Below the pieces are notes generated by a model. That model did not search any database. It was not told where the DNA came from and saw only the letters and a program-made list of their open reading frames with translations. A stretch of 38,757 bases of DNA from Mucilaginibacter sp. (lineage in GTDB: Bacteria; Bacteroidota; Bacteroidia; Sphingobacteriales; Sphingobacteriaceae): the NCBI GenBank assembly GCA_028288125.1, contig JAQBOH010000185.1:1-38757 (forward strand). The letters run 5' to 3'. This document shows, in pieces, positions 31,670 to 38,757 of this stretch. The translations under genes and the position numbers were made by a program. Position 1 is the stretch's first letter; every line of letters begins with the position of its first letter.

Positions 31670-32890
31670 TTGAATTTCGCTTATTTCGTTGCTAACCGCA
31701 TAACCTTTAAGTCAAAGCGTACATTTTCAAAATTAATTGTACGCATAGCTATTATTGGCATTATGCTTGGCCTTGGCGTAATGATATTATCGGTTGCGAT
31801 AGTAAAAGGGTTCAAGCAGGAGATCAGGGAAAAGGTAAGAGGTTTTTCGGGCGACATGCAGATTGTAAAGTTCGACCTGAATAATTCGTTTGAAAACTCT
31901 GCCATTCAAGCCGCTCCTGATTTTGTAAAAAAAGCGCTTACCAATCCCCTGGTGGCCAATGTTATGCCCTATGCAACCAAGCCGGGAATAATTAAAGCCA
32001 ATAACGAAATTGAAGGGGTTGAGCTAAAGGGCGTTGATAAAAGTTACGATTGGTCGTTCATCAAAAAAAACCTCGTTAAAGGCAACGTAATCGATTTTAC
32101 TGACACGGTTAAATCAAAAAAACAACTGCTTATCTCACAGCTAACAGCCAACCGTTTGAAGCTTCAGGTTGGTGATAAAATCGTGATGTATTTTGTGCAG
32201 GAGTCGATACGGCGCAGGCCATTTACTATCACTGGCATTTTCAGTACCGGCATAGATGACGTAGACAAGACCTATGTAATTGGCGACATGTCGTTAATCG
32301 GCAGGCTTAACAACTGGAATTCAGATGAAATTGGCGGATATGAGGTTAAGGTTGCTGATTTTGACAAGTTGAACGAAGCCAGCAAAGCTATTGACGACCT
32401 ATTGCCGGGAAAACTTAAGTCATACACGGTTGTCGACAATTTCCCAACCATATTTACCTGGCTTGCCTTGCTCGACGGAAATACGGGGGTTGTCTTGGTG
32501 TTAATGATCATTGTGGCGGTAATTAATATGATATCAGCCCTGCTGATCATGATATTGGAGCGAACTTCTATGATAGGGATATTGAAGGCGATGGGTTCAA
32601 CGAATTGGTTGCTTCAGAAAGTATTCCTGTACAACGCATTTTACCTGATAAGTTTCGGATTGCTGCTCGGAAATATATTCGGGATCGGACTTGGATTGAT
32701 CCAATACCAAACCCGCTTTTTAAAACTCGACCAGGCATCTTATTATATGAACTTTGTTCCTATACAGTTTAACTGGACAGATGTAGTATTGCTAAATATT
32801 GGCACCCTATTGATCTGCCTGCTCGTAATGACAGGACCTTCCCTGCTGGTTACAAGAATAACTCCCCTTAAAGCCATCAGATTTAAATGA
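31670..32890 (+). CDS. FtsX/LolC-E-like ABC transporter permease
   Basis: About 406 residues: N-terminal TM (about 16-40, L-I-V-R-I-A-I-I-G-I-M-L-G), a large periplasmic MacB-PCD-like domain (about 45-250) and three C-terminal TMs (about 260-290, 307-335 and 365-395) ending T-R-I-T-P-L-K-A-I-R-F-K. This is the layout of lipoprotein-releasing (LolC/LolE) and MacB-type permeases; the ATPase partner is not nearby. Only TTG starts are available: 31643 and 31670. The latter begins M-N-F-A-Y-F-V-A-N-R-I, which matches the usual start of Bacteroidota homologues, and 31643 overlaps a -7-like TATTTG. The start remains uncertain. Confidence 0.88.
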   Translation: MNFAYFVANRITFKSKRTFSKLIVRIAIIGIMLGLGVMILSVAIVKGFKQEIREKVRGFSGDMQIVKFDLNNSFENSAIQAAPDFVKKALTNPLVANVMPYATKPGIIKANNEIEGVELKGVDKSYDWSFIKKNLVKGNVIDFTDTVKSKKQLLISQLTANRLKLQVGDKIVMYFVQESIRRRPFTITGIFSTGIDDVDKTYVIGDMSLIGRLNNWNSDEIGGYEVKVADFDKLNEASKAIDDLLPGKLKSYTVVDNFPTIFTWLALLDGNTGVVLVLMIIVAVINMISALLIMILERTSMIGILKAMGSTNWLLQKVFLYNAFYLISFGLLLGNIFGIGLGLIQYQTRFLKLDQASYYMNFVPIQFNWTDVVLLNIGTLLICLLVMTGPSLLVTRITPLKAIRFK

Positions 32891-33199
32891 TTGGTTAATT
32901 AGGCCGGTTTCTGATTGGTTAAACAACTCTTACTGCTTTGCCTCACGTAAATTTCCTCAATATATATATGATCAGTTGATTAATTATATTCTATAAAAAA
33001 GGCTCTGTCAATTTGATTATGGCTATTAGTTAAATTTTTTTAAATAAAGTGCGTAATAGGCAAACAATTAATATACATTTACATTAGTAAGAAATCGTAT
33101 GTTTTTTAATTGTTTGAACCTTATCGCTGTACCCTTCGTATAAAGGCTGTTAAATAGCCCCGTTCCCTGGTTACGGTATTTCTTTAACAAATTACCGTT
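32891..33199. other. A/T-rich gene-free stretch before the lipoprotein gene
   Basis: 309 bp with no supported ORF and strong A/T bias, including an ATATATATAT run near 32959. Just before the lipoprotein ATG a short hairpin (ACGGTA 33173-33178 with TACCGT 33193-33198) ends two bases from the start codon and could hide it. No promoter with both consensus boxes was found. Confidence 0.5.
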
Positions 33200-34075
33200 A
33201 TGAAACGATTAACTTTTACGCTATTTGTATTTGCCATTGCCGGTTTAACATCATGCCAAAAAGATGCTGTGGCACCTGCAAATCAACAAACACAGGGCAA
33301 CCAGAAAATAGCAACCACTTTTAAAGCTCTAAATCAATACGCTATCAATACTGCTGTAAACGGTTTTCTGAGGGTTGTACTGGCAAAAGATTCTGTTAAT
33401 AAGGATGATATTTTAATTATGTTTAACCCGAACACAAGTCCAGCTTGTGTTTTTAATGAAGATGCCCGTTATTTTCCGGGGTATGGCCTTGTGGGTTTTT
33501 CCAGCATGTCAAGCAACGGTGTACCATTAACCATCGATAAGCGCCCCTTCCCGGCTGTGAGTACTGCCATCGGATTAAATGTAAATGCCACAGCAAGCGA
33601 TGTTTATACACTGAATCTTACAGCGATAGATTCCATACCGGCGAATTATGATATATGGCTTATGGATGCCTATAAAAAAGACTCACTCGATTTCCGTCAT
33701 AATCAAACTTATGCCTTTAATTTGAATCTGGCAGATACCAATTCATACGGCAGCAACAGGTTCAGTTTAGTCATCCGTCAGAATAAAGCCCTTAAAGTTC
33801 ATTTACTGGATTTTCAGGCAGGCAAGGCAAAAGGCGGCACACAATTCAACTGGAAAACCGAGAATGAAGGAAATAATACCACCTTTGTTCTTGAAAAGGG
33901 CAAGGAAATGAGAGCGCCTTTCACGCAATTAACACGTATCACATCCTCCGGCAAAGGCACGTACACATTTCTTGATAAAATCCATTCTTATGGCGAAGCG
34001 TTGTACCGCCTAAAGGTAATTAGCACGGATGGGTCTGTGATCACTTCAAAGGTTATTTCCATCGAAGAGGACTAG
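33200..34075 (+). CDS. Hypothetical lipoprotein with a beta-sandwich C-terminal domain
   Basis: 291 residues. A lipoprotein signal peptide ends in the lipobox L-T-S-C (Cys at about 19), followed by Q-K-D, so it is likely lipidated and outer-membrane or surface located. The last ~85 residues (F-N-W-K-T-E-N-E-G-N-N-T-T-F-V-L-E-K-G ... Y-R-L-K-V-I-S-T-D-G) follow the W-x-T-x-x-E-x-N-x-x-x-F-x-(L/I)-E-(K/R)-x fibronectin-like pattern common in Bacteroidota exported proteins. There is no type IX sorting tail beyond it. The middle is unrecognised. A hairpin precedes the start codon. Function unknown. Confidence 0.72.
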   Translation: MKRLTFTLFVFAIAGLTSCQKDAVAPANQQTQGNQKIATTFKALNQYAINTAVNGFLRVVLAKDSVNKDDILIMFNPNTSPACVFNEDARYFPGYGLVGFSSMSSNGVPLTIDKRPFPAVSTAIGLNVNATASDVYTLNLTAIDSIPANYDIWLMDAYKKDSLDFRHNQTYAFNLNLADTNSYGSNRFSLVIRQNKALKVHLLDFQAGKAKGGTQFNWKTENEGNNTTFVLEKGKEMRAPFTQLTRITSSGKGTYTFLDKIHSYGEALYRLKVISTDGSVITSKVISIEED

Positions 34076-34121
34076 TCTGTTAAGATATTAATTCTTCAGA
34101 CAATCATCCTTTTTCCTTATC

Positions 34122-34138
34122 TTGGTTTCGTAAACCAA
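34122..34138 (+). other. Short hairpin directly before the penicillin-acylase gene
   Basis: TTGGTTT (34122-34128), CGT loop, AAACCAA (34132-34138): a perfect 7-bp stem ending 4 nt before the ATG at 34143. It could limit ribosome access if transcription starts upstream of it. It is too short to act as a terminator, and no T-run follows. Confidence 0.35.
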
Positions 34139-34142
34139 CGTA

Positions 34143-36575
34143 ATGAAGTTCGTAAAAGCTTTCTTCTCGGTAGGTATAACATTTCTATTAATTTGGGTAT
34201 TAGAAACCAAATTAGGCGATATCCCACCTCTTGGCGAATTCTTAAACCCGGTTACCGGGTTCTGGCAAAATGCAGAAAGCAAAAATATTATGCCAACCGA
34301 AAACCTGCGGCTTAAAGGGTTGTACGGTAAAGTAATCATCAAATATGATGAACACAGGATCCCTCACATTTTTGCAGCAAATGATCACGACCTCTATTTC
34401 GCCCAGGGATATGTTACCGCCCGCGACCGCCTTTGGCAAATGGATATTCAAACACGCAGCGCATCCGGCAGGCTATCAGAAATAGTGGGGCCGAAAGCGC
34501 TGGAAATCGACCAGTATCACCGCCGCACAGGTATGGTGTTTGCTGCCGAAAACGCGTTAAAAGGGATGTTTAAAAACCCGGTATCGCATTTAATGATCGT
34601 CGCTTACACCGATGGGGTTAATAATTATATCCATCAGCTTGCTCCTGAAAACTATCCTATCGAATTTAAACTATTGGATTACGCACCCGAAGAATGGAAA
34701 CCCATTAACTGCGCCCTCCTGCTGAAGCTAATGTCCGAAATACTGGCTGGCGGCTCGGATCAATTCGGCATGACCAATAATTTAAAACGCTTTGGCGCGC
34801 AGGCGGTAAATGATCTGTTCCCGGATTATCCGTTTCATGAAGACCCGATAATCCCTATTGGCACCAAATGGAATTTCAAGCCGTTGCCTATCCCAAAACC
34901 TTCGGCAAGTTTCATGGCGCAAATGACTGAAGGAATTAAGACGCACGAAATTATCGATGGCATAGGCAGTAATAACTGGGCAATCAGCGGCAGTAAAACC
35001 GCTAATGGTTATCCCATCCTTGCCAACGATCCGCATCTTGATTTAAGTTTCCCGTCCATTTGGTACCAGCTGCAAATGTCATCGCCAACTGTAAATGTTT
35101 ATGGGGTATCACTGCCGGGTTCGCCATGCATAATTATCGGTTATAATCAAAAAATAAGCTGGGGCGTAACCAATGTGGATGCCGCCGTACTCGACTGGTA
35201 CCAAATTAAATTTAAAGACGACACTAAATCCGAATACTGGTACAACAACCAGTGGAGCAAAGTAAAAAAACGTATAGAGGTCATTAAAGTAAGAGGAGGA
35301 AAGCCTGTTATTGATACGGTACTCTATACACATCACGGGCCTGTTGTTTATGAAACCGAAGCAAAAAAGCCTCCGGGCCATCATGGGAATATCCCTGTTG
35401 GAAATGCCATGCGTTGGCTGGCGCATGATGAATCGGATGATATTATGACCTTTCACCTGCTTAATCGCGGCAAAAATTATAACGATTATCGCGAAGCCCT
35501 TAAATACTATACCTGTCCTGCTCAAAATTTCATTTTCGCCAGTTCGGATAACGACATTGCCATCACACCTAACGGTAAGTTCCCTTTAAAATTTAAAGAC
35601 CAGGGTAAATTTATACTTGACGGAAGCGACCCCGCAAACGACTGGCATGGCTGGATACCTGCTGAACAAAATCCCACCATTAAAAACCCGCCGCGTGGTT
35701 TTGTAAGCTCGGCCAACCAATCATCAACAGACCCTACATATCCATATTACATCAACTGGAAGTTTGAACAATATTACCGGGGAAAAAGGATAAACGACCG
35801 GCTTGGCGCGATGAAAAACGCCACCGCCGACAGTTTCAGAAAAATACAAACGGATAATTACAGCATCCTGGCGCAGGACGTTCTGCCAACCATGTTAAAG
35901 TATCTCGACCGTTCCAAAATGAATAATGATCATTTAACGGCGTTGGCTATTGTAACCAACTGGAATAAACACTACGATGCCAACTCGGTCGGCGCCAGTA
36001 TTTTTAATAAATGGTGGATAAAGCTTTATGATACCATTTGGCGGGATCACTTTGCTGTGAAAGGCATAATCCTAAAAACACCGTCCTATGATCGCACCGA
36101 AAAATTGCTTTTAACCGAACCCAGCTCATACTGGTTCGATAATGTACATACGCCTGCCAAAGAAAGCGGTAGTGATATCGTTAATATTGCGTTTAATTCG
36201 ACCATTAACGAAATGGTTAAAAAATTTGGCAAGCCCGGCCACAAGTGGCAGTGGGGTTTGGTAAAGAAAACTTATATCAATCACCTGGCTAATTTGCCGG
36301 GTTTTGGAACAGGAGAATTCTTTGCAGGCGGTACCGGCGGAGTTATAAACGCATTGAAAAACAATAACGGCCCGTCGTGGCGAATGGTGGTGCAAATGGG
36401 GCCGGTGGTTAAAGGTTACGGTGTTTTCCCCGGGGGCGAATCCGGCAACCCGGGCAGTTTTTATTATAGTGATATGTTTAAAACCTGGAAGGATGGCAAA
36501 CTGAACGAACTATTATTTTTAAATTCAGCGACAGACAATTCGAAAAGAATTAAATCAACGCTGGTCTTGAATTGA
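34143..36575 (+). CDS. Penicillin acylase family Ntn-hydrolase
   Basis: 810-residue precursor. An N-terminal hydrophobic anchor or signal (about 5-22), an alpha-chain region with the typical D-E-H-R-I-P-H-I-F-A, then the processing site: Ser276 in I-G-S-N-N-W-A-I-S-G, which should become the beta-chain N-terminal nucleophile after autocatalytic cleavage. Downstream G-Y-P-I-L-A-N-D-P-H-L and W-Y-Q-L-Q-M are family hallmarks. The family cleaves amide bonds of penicillins, N-acyl-homoserine lactones or other acylated compounds, so the substrate cannot be fixed. Periplasmic. Length is standard. Monocistronic; a short hairpin precedes the ATG. Confidence 0.93.
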   Translation: MKFVKAFFSVGITFLLIWVLETKLGDIPPLGEFLNPVTGFWQNAESKNIMPTENLRLKGLYGKVIIKYDEHRIPHIFAANDHDLYFAQGYVTARDRLWQMDIQTRSASGRLSEIVGPKALEIDQYHRRTGMVFAAENALKGMFKNPVSHLMIVAYTDGVNNYIHQLAPENYPIEFKLLDYAPEEWKPINCALLLKLMSEILAGGSDQFGMTNNLKRFGAQAVNDLFPDYPFHEDPIIPIGTKWNFKPLPIPKPSASFMAQMTEGIKTHEIIDGIGSNNWAISGSKTANGYPILANDPHLDLSFPSIWYQLQMSSPTVNVYGVSLPGSPCIIIGYNQKISWGVTNVDAAVLDWYQIKFKDDTKSEYWYNNQWSKVKKRIEVIKVRGGKPVIDTVLYTHHGPVVYETEAKKPPGHHGNIPVGNAMRWLAHDESDDIMTFHLLNRGKNYNDYREALKYYTCPAQNFIFASSDNDIAITPNGKFPLKFKDQGKFILDGSDPANDWHGWIPAEQNPTIKNPPRGFVSSANQSSTDPTYPYYINWKFEQYYRGKRINDRLGAMKNATADSFRKIQTDNYSILAQDVLPTMLKYLDRSKMNNDHLTALAIVTNWNKHYDANSVGASIFNKWWIKLYDTIWRDHFAVKGIILKTPSYDRTEKLLLTEPSSYWFDNVHTPAKESGSDIVNIAFNSTINEMVKKFGKPGHKWQWGLVKKTYINHLANLPGFGTGEFFAGGTGGVINALKNNNGPSWRMVVQMGPVVKGYGVFPGGESGNPGSFYYSDMFKTWKDGKLNELLFLNSATDNSKRIKSTLVLN

Positions 36576-36634
36576 TGGCGTTCATTTTTGAGAGATGAAC
36601 ATTTTAAACGCATTGAACACCCTGAACATTTGAT

Positions 36635-36973
36635 ATGTTATTTTTAATTATACTTATTTTATCATTTATTTGTGGCTTTTTTTTGCCGTGGTGGGTGGCA
36701 TCTGTCGTTGCTTTTTTAGTTGCATTTTTTATCGGTAAAACATCATTGCCATCTTTTTGGTCGGGCTTCTCGGCTATATTTATTGTATGGGCAGCATTGG
36801 CTTTGCTTAAAACCCTTCCTAACGATAATATACTGGCCGGCCGGGTAGTTCAATTATTCCCTTTACCCCATAACTGGATATGGTTACTGCTGGTTACAGC
36901 GGTTGTTGGCGGATTAGTTGGTGGTATGGCGGCGCTATCCGGGGTTTTAATAAAAAAGATATTTAGAAGTTAG
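36635..36973 (+). CDS. Hypothetical small polytopic membrane protein
   Basis: 112 residues with about four hydrophobic segments (about 2-20, 24-38, 45-60 and 80-105), few charged residues and a basic C-terminus (K-K-I-F-R-S). No family recognised. It starts at ATG 36635, 59 nt after the penicillin-acylase stop, and ends before a bidirectional terminator. Coding is supported by the consistent membrane-protein composition. Confidence 0.65.
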   Translation: MLFLIILILSFICGFFLPWWVASVVAFLVAFFIGKTSLPSFWSGFSAIFIVWAALALLKTLPNDNILAGRVVQLFPLPHNWIWLLLVTAVVGGLVGGMAALSGVLIKKIFRS

Positions 36974-37040
36974 CCGGGCAGCCAACGACGTTGAACAGTT
37001 TTTAAACGAGATTGAAAAAATTTGAGTAGAAAGCATAATA

Positions 37041-37078
37041 AAGCCAGGAAATACCCAATGGGAATTTCCTGGCTTTTA
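37041..37078. terminator. Bidirectional intrinsic terminator between convergent genes
   Basis: AAGCCAGGAAAT (37041-37052) pairs with ATTTCCTGGCTT (37064-37075), continued inside by CCC/GGG around an AAT loop after one A-A mismatch. A TTTT run follows on the plus strand and a TTATT run on the minus strand. It separates the small membrane protein from the SYLF gene. Confidence 0.85.
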
Positions 37079-37083
37079 AATAA

Positions 37084-37761
37084 TTATTTTAATGCTTCTA
37101 AACTGTTTTTCAATAATTTAACGGCGTCAGTATTGCTTTTTGCCGCCTCAAATATGTTTTGCGAAGTGGCATCTTCACCGTAATAGGCCGCATTTGATTT
37201 TTTATCGATACCCAGGTTCGAGCCATTTATACTAATGCCAGCAAACAGGCCGCGGCTTCGTGAATACGAATAAACTTCTGCCTGCAATTTGTAATCAGTG
37301 TTTGCCGATGTGCTCCGGCCAACCGGCCCGGCGGCCGCGGAAACATCTCCTCCAATGGTAAAATCGCCGTTTTCCACTTTGGTAAGTACGCCCTTATGGC
37401 GAAATACCAGCACCAGGTCGACCGACTGAACACCGATCTGCAGGCCCAGGCTGCCTCCCGTTAAAGTGATGAAAATCGGATCGCTCCATTTTCCGTCATC
37501 CAGCTTTACCATAGCTACGCCTCTCCCGCGTTTACCGCCAACAACAAAGCCGGCATTTAGCAGGTTAGGTATGATCACAACTCCCTGGCATTCCGAGATC
37601 AAATCATGCGGTATACTCTCTTTCATCCTGCCAAACTCTTTTAATACATTAGCAGCGCTGTGTATCCGCTCTGTTTCCTTGCTTCCGTCAACAGTTGCCG
37701 AGGCAAAAATAAAAGTCGCGGTTAACAAAATCGGAAGCATTATGATTTTCAGTGTTTTCAT
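37084..37761 (-). CDS. Lipid-binding SYLF domain protein (Ysc84-like)
   Basis: 225 residues with a Sec signal peptide (about 1-22), then a SYLF/DUF500 domain: C-Q-G-V-V-I-I-P, A-G-F-V-V-G-G-K-R-G-R-G-V-A, W-S-D-P-I-F-I-T-L-T-G-G-S-L-G-L-Q-I-G, F-T-I-G-G-D-V-S-A-A-A-G-P-V-G-R, and a Y-S-Y-S-R-S-R-G-L-F-A-G-I-S-I-N-G motif. The domain binds acidic phospholipids; in bacteria it is periplasmic with an unclear role. On the minus strand a perfect -7 box TACTTTTG (37791-37784) lies 23 nt before the ATG, identical to that of the tRNA gene. The terminator above ends both converging transcripts. Confidence 0.92.
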   Translation of the reverse strand: MKTLKIIMLPILLTATFIFASATVDGSKETERIHSAANVLKEFGRMKESIPHDLISECQGVVIIPNLLNAGFVVGGKRGRGVAMVKLDDGKWSDPIFITLTGGSLGLQIGVQSVDLVLVFRHKGVLTKVENGDFTIGGDVSAAAGPVGRSTSANTDYKLQAEVYSYSRSRGLFAGISINGSNLGIDKKSNAAYYGEDATSQNIFEAAKSNTDAVKLLKNSLEALK

Positions 37762-37926
37762 AAGATTGTTTTATTAAGATTTCCAAAAGTAACCTATACG
37801 CGTAACAACTCCTAAAACGAACAGATGTTTGTCTTTATTGGCTTTTCTCCCGTTACTTTCCTCATCTCATTTTCAAATCTTCAAATTCATCAATTTTCAA
37901 ATTAAAACCTCCCTATCTTTACCCGT

Positions 37927-38757
37927 ATGAATAAAGCGCAGGTGTTTTCAATAAAAAACGAACGGCAATTTAATGAGGCTGCGCTGCAAATTTTCCAATA
38001 CCAGGCGCAAAATTGCGCCGTTTATCGGGATTTTATTTCCGCTTTAAAAGTTACCCCGGCAAGCGTTCTGTCCATACATCAAATACCTTTTTTACCGATA
38101 GAGTTTTTTAAAACACACCAGGTACGGAGTTCGGCCAACCCCGCTGAAATTATTTTCACAAGCTCAGGAACAACCGGCATCACAACCAGCAGTCATTATA
38201 TAACCGATGTAAACTGGTATACCGAAAGCTTCCGGAGAGCATTTGAATTATTTTACGGCGATATAAAAAACTATACCATACTGGCATTGCTGCCTTCATA
38301 CCTCGAGCGCGAAGGCTCCTCACTGATATATATGGCCGACGACCTGATCAAACAATCAAACAACCCCGACAGCGGCTTTTTTTTATATAACCATGATGAT
38401 CTTTACCTGCAGCTTATAAAGCAACAACAAGCCCAAAAGCCGACACTGTTGATCGGCGTGACGTTTGCCCTGCTTGATTTTATCGGGCAATACACGATAA
38501 ACTTTCCCGGACTTATCGTTATGGAAACCGGCGGCATGAAGGGACGTCGCCAGGAAATGATCCGCGAGGAACTGCATGCGCGGCTACAAAAAGGATTTGG
38601 CGTTAATGCCATACACTCCGAATATGGCATGACGGAATTACTGTCGCAAGCATACTCCAAAGGTGAAGGAATTTTTAACTGCCCGCCGTGGATGAAGATA
38701 ATAACCCGTGATACGAACGACCCTATGAGTCCGCTCACAGACGATAAAGCAGGCGGA
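37927..38757 (+). CDS. LuxE/PaaK-like acyl-activating enzyme (3' end beyond window)
   Basis: 277 codons remain open to the last base of the window, so the gene is cut at its 3' end. Visible: an adenylate-forming P-loop motif F-T-S-S-G-T-T-G (77-84), E-T-G-G-M-K-G-R (200-207) and S-E-Y-G-M-T-E-L (231-238). This pattern is the acyl-protein synthetase/LuxE group, which activates fatty or aromatic acids as adenylates and transfers them to a protein or carrier. Start at ATG 37927; a near-consensus TATCTTTA lies at 37914-37921, so any leader would be very short. The region 37762-37926 before it holds no gene. Product and acceptor unknown. Confidence 0.85.
   Translation, partial: MNKAQVFSIKNERQFNEAALQIFQYQAQNCAVYRDFISALKVTPASVLSIHQIPFLPIEFFKTHQVRSSANPAEIIFTSSGTTGITTSSHYITDVNWYTESFRRAFELFYGDIKNYTILALLPSYLEREGSSLIYMADDLIKQSNNPDSGFFLYNHDDLYLQLIKQQQAQKPTLLIGVTFALLDFIGQYTINFPGLIVMETGGMKGRRQEMIREELHARLQKGFGVNAIHSEYGMTELLSQAYSKGEGIFNCPPWMKIITRDTNDPMSPLTDDKAGG

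Noticed and set aside
35109..35525. 138-aa minus-strand ORF
   Set aside because: Antisense to the penicillin-acylase gene; no recognisable features.

Overview
The window looks like a chromosomal segment from a Bacteroidota member, most likely family Sphingobacteriaceae (Mucilaginibacter/Pedobacter type). The reasons are a moderate G+C content with many A/T-rich intergenic stretches, almost no Shine-Dalgarno sequences, a perfect Bacteroidota promoter (TTTG-N19-TANNTTTG) in front of a tRNA gene, and a protein set typical of the group (DPP4-like S9 peptidase, DUF1343/NamZ, GH109-like oxidoreductase, periplasmic TPR-histidine kinases, GIY-YIG solo nuclease). The assignment rests on recognition only; no database search was possible.

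Layout. 1-3.1 kb: a hot-dog thioesterase, an inverted-repeat intergenic block and a secreted S9 peptidase. 3.1-4.2 kb: a small membrane protein, then a 420-bp cassette in which a GIY-YIG nuclease gene is enclosed by near-perfect 27-nt inverted repeats, with a third partial copy just outside. 4.2-6.4 kb: aldo/keto reductase and HbpS/GlcG-like protein, divergent from a Crp/Fnr-type regulator. 6.5-11.3 kb: cell-envelope genes (ddl, PASTA protein, mltG, a second thioesterase, YihY). 11.5-13.2 kb: tRNA-Ser(UGA) with promoter and terminator, HD-domain protein, YitT protein. 13.3-21.2 kb: a minus-strand five-gene signalling operon (three paralogous TPR-histidine kinases, a single-domain receiver, and a receiver fused to a class III adenylate cyclase). 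A possible 37-codon membrane peptide lies at its head. 21.7-25.8 kb: Rieske-FAD oxidoreductase, membrane protein, CinA/PncC-type amidohydrolase, a divergent inorganic diphosphatase and two hypotheticals. 26-32.9 kb: GH109-like Tat protein, a DUF4342/ABC-2 exporter operon, fmt, namZ, and a LolC/E-like permease. 33.2-38.8 kb: lipoprotein, penicillin-acylase-family hydrolase, small membrane protein, SYLF protein, and a LuxE-like acyl-activating enzyme cut by the window end.

How it works together. The kinase operon reads as one circuit: periplasmic TPR sensors signal through CheY-like receivers to cAMP synthesis. A Crp-family regulator is encoded 7 kb away but lacks an obvious cyclic-nucleotide pocket. 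ddl, the PASTA protein, mltG and namZ all concern peptidoglycan precursor supply, glycan release or muropeptide recycling. The observations most worth following are the GIY-YIG/inverted-repeat cassette and the multi-kinase/receiver-cyclase operon. The intergenic regions also hold several repeat structures (34-nt inverted repeats at 427-637, a 10-bp-period GTTCG array at 21541-21585, and several hairpins) that may be genome-wide repeat families.
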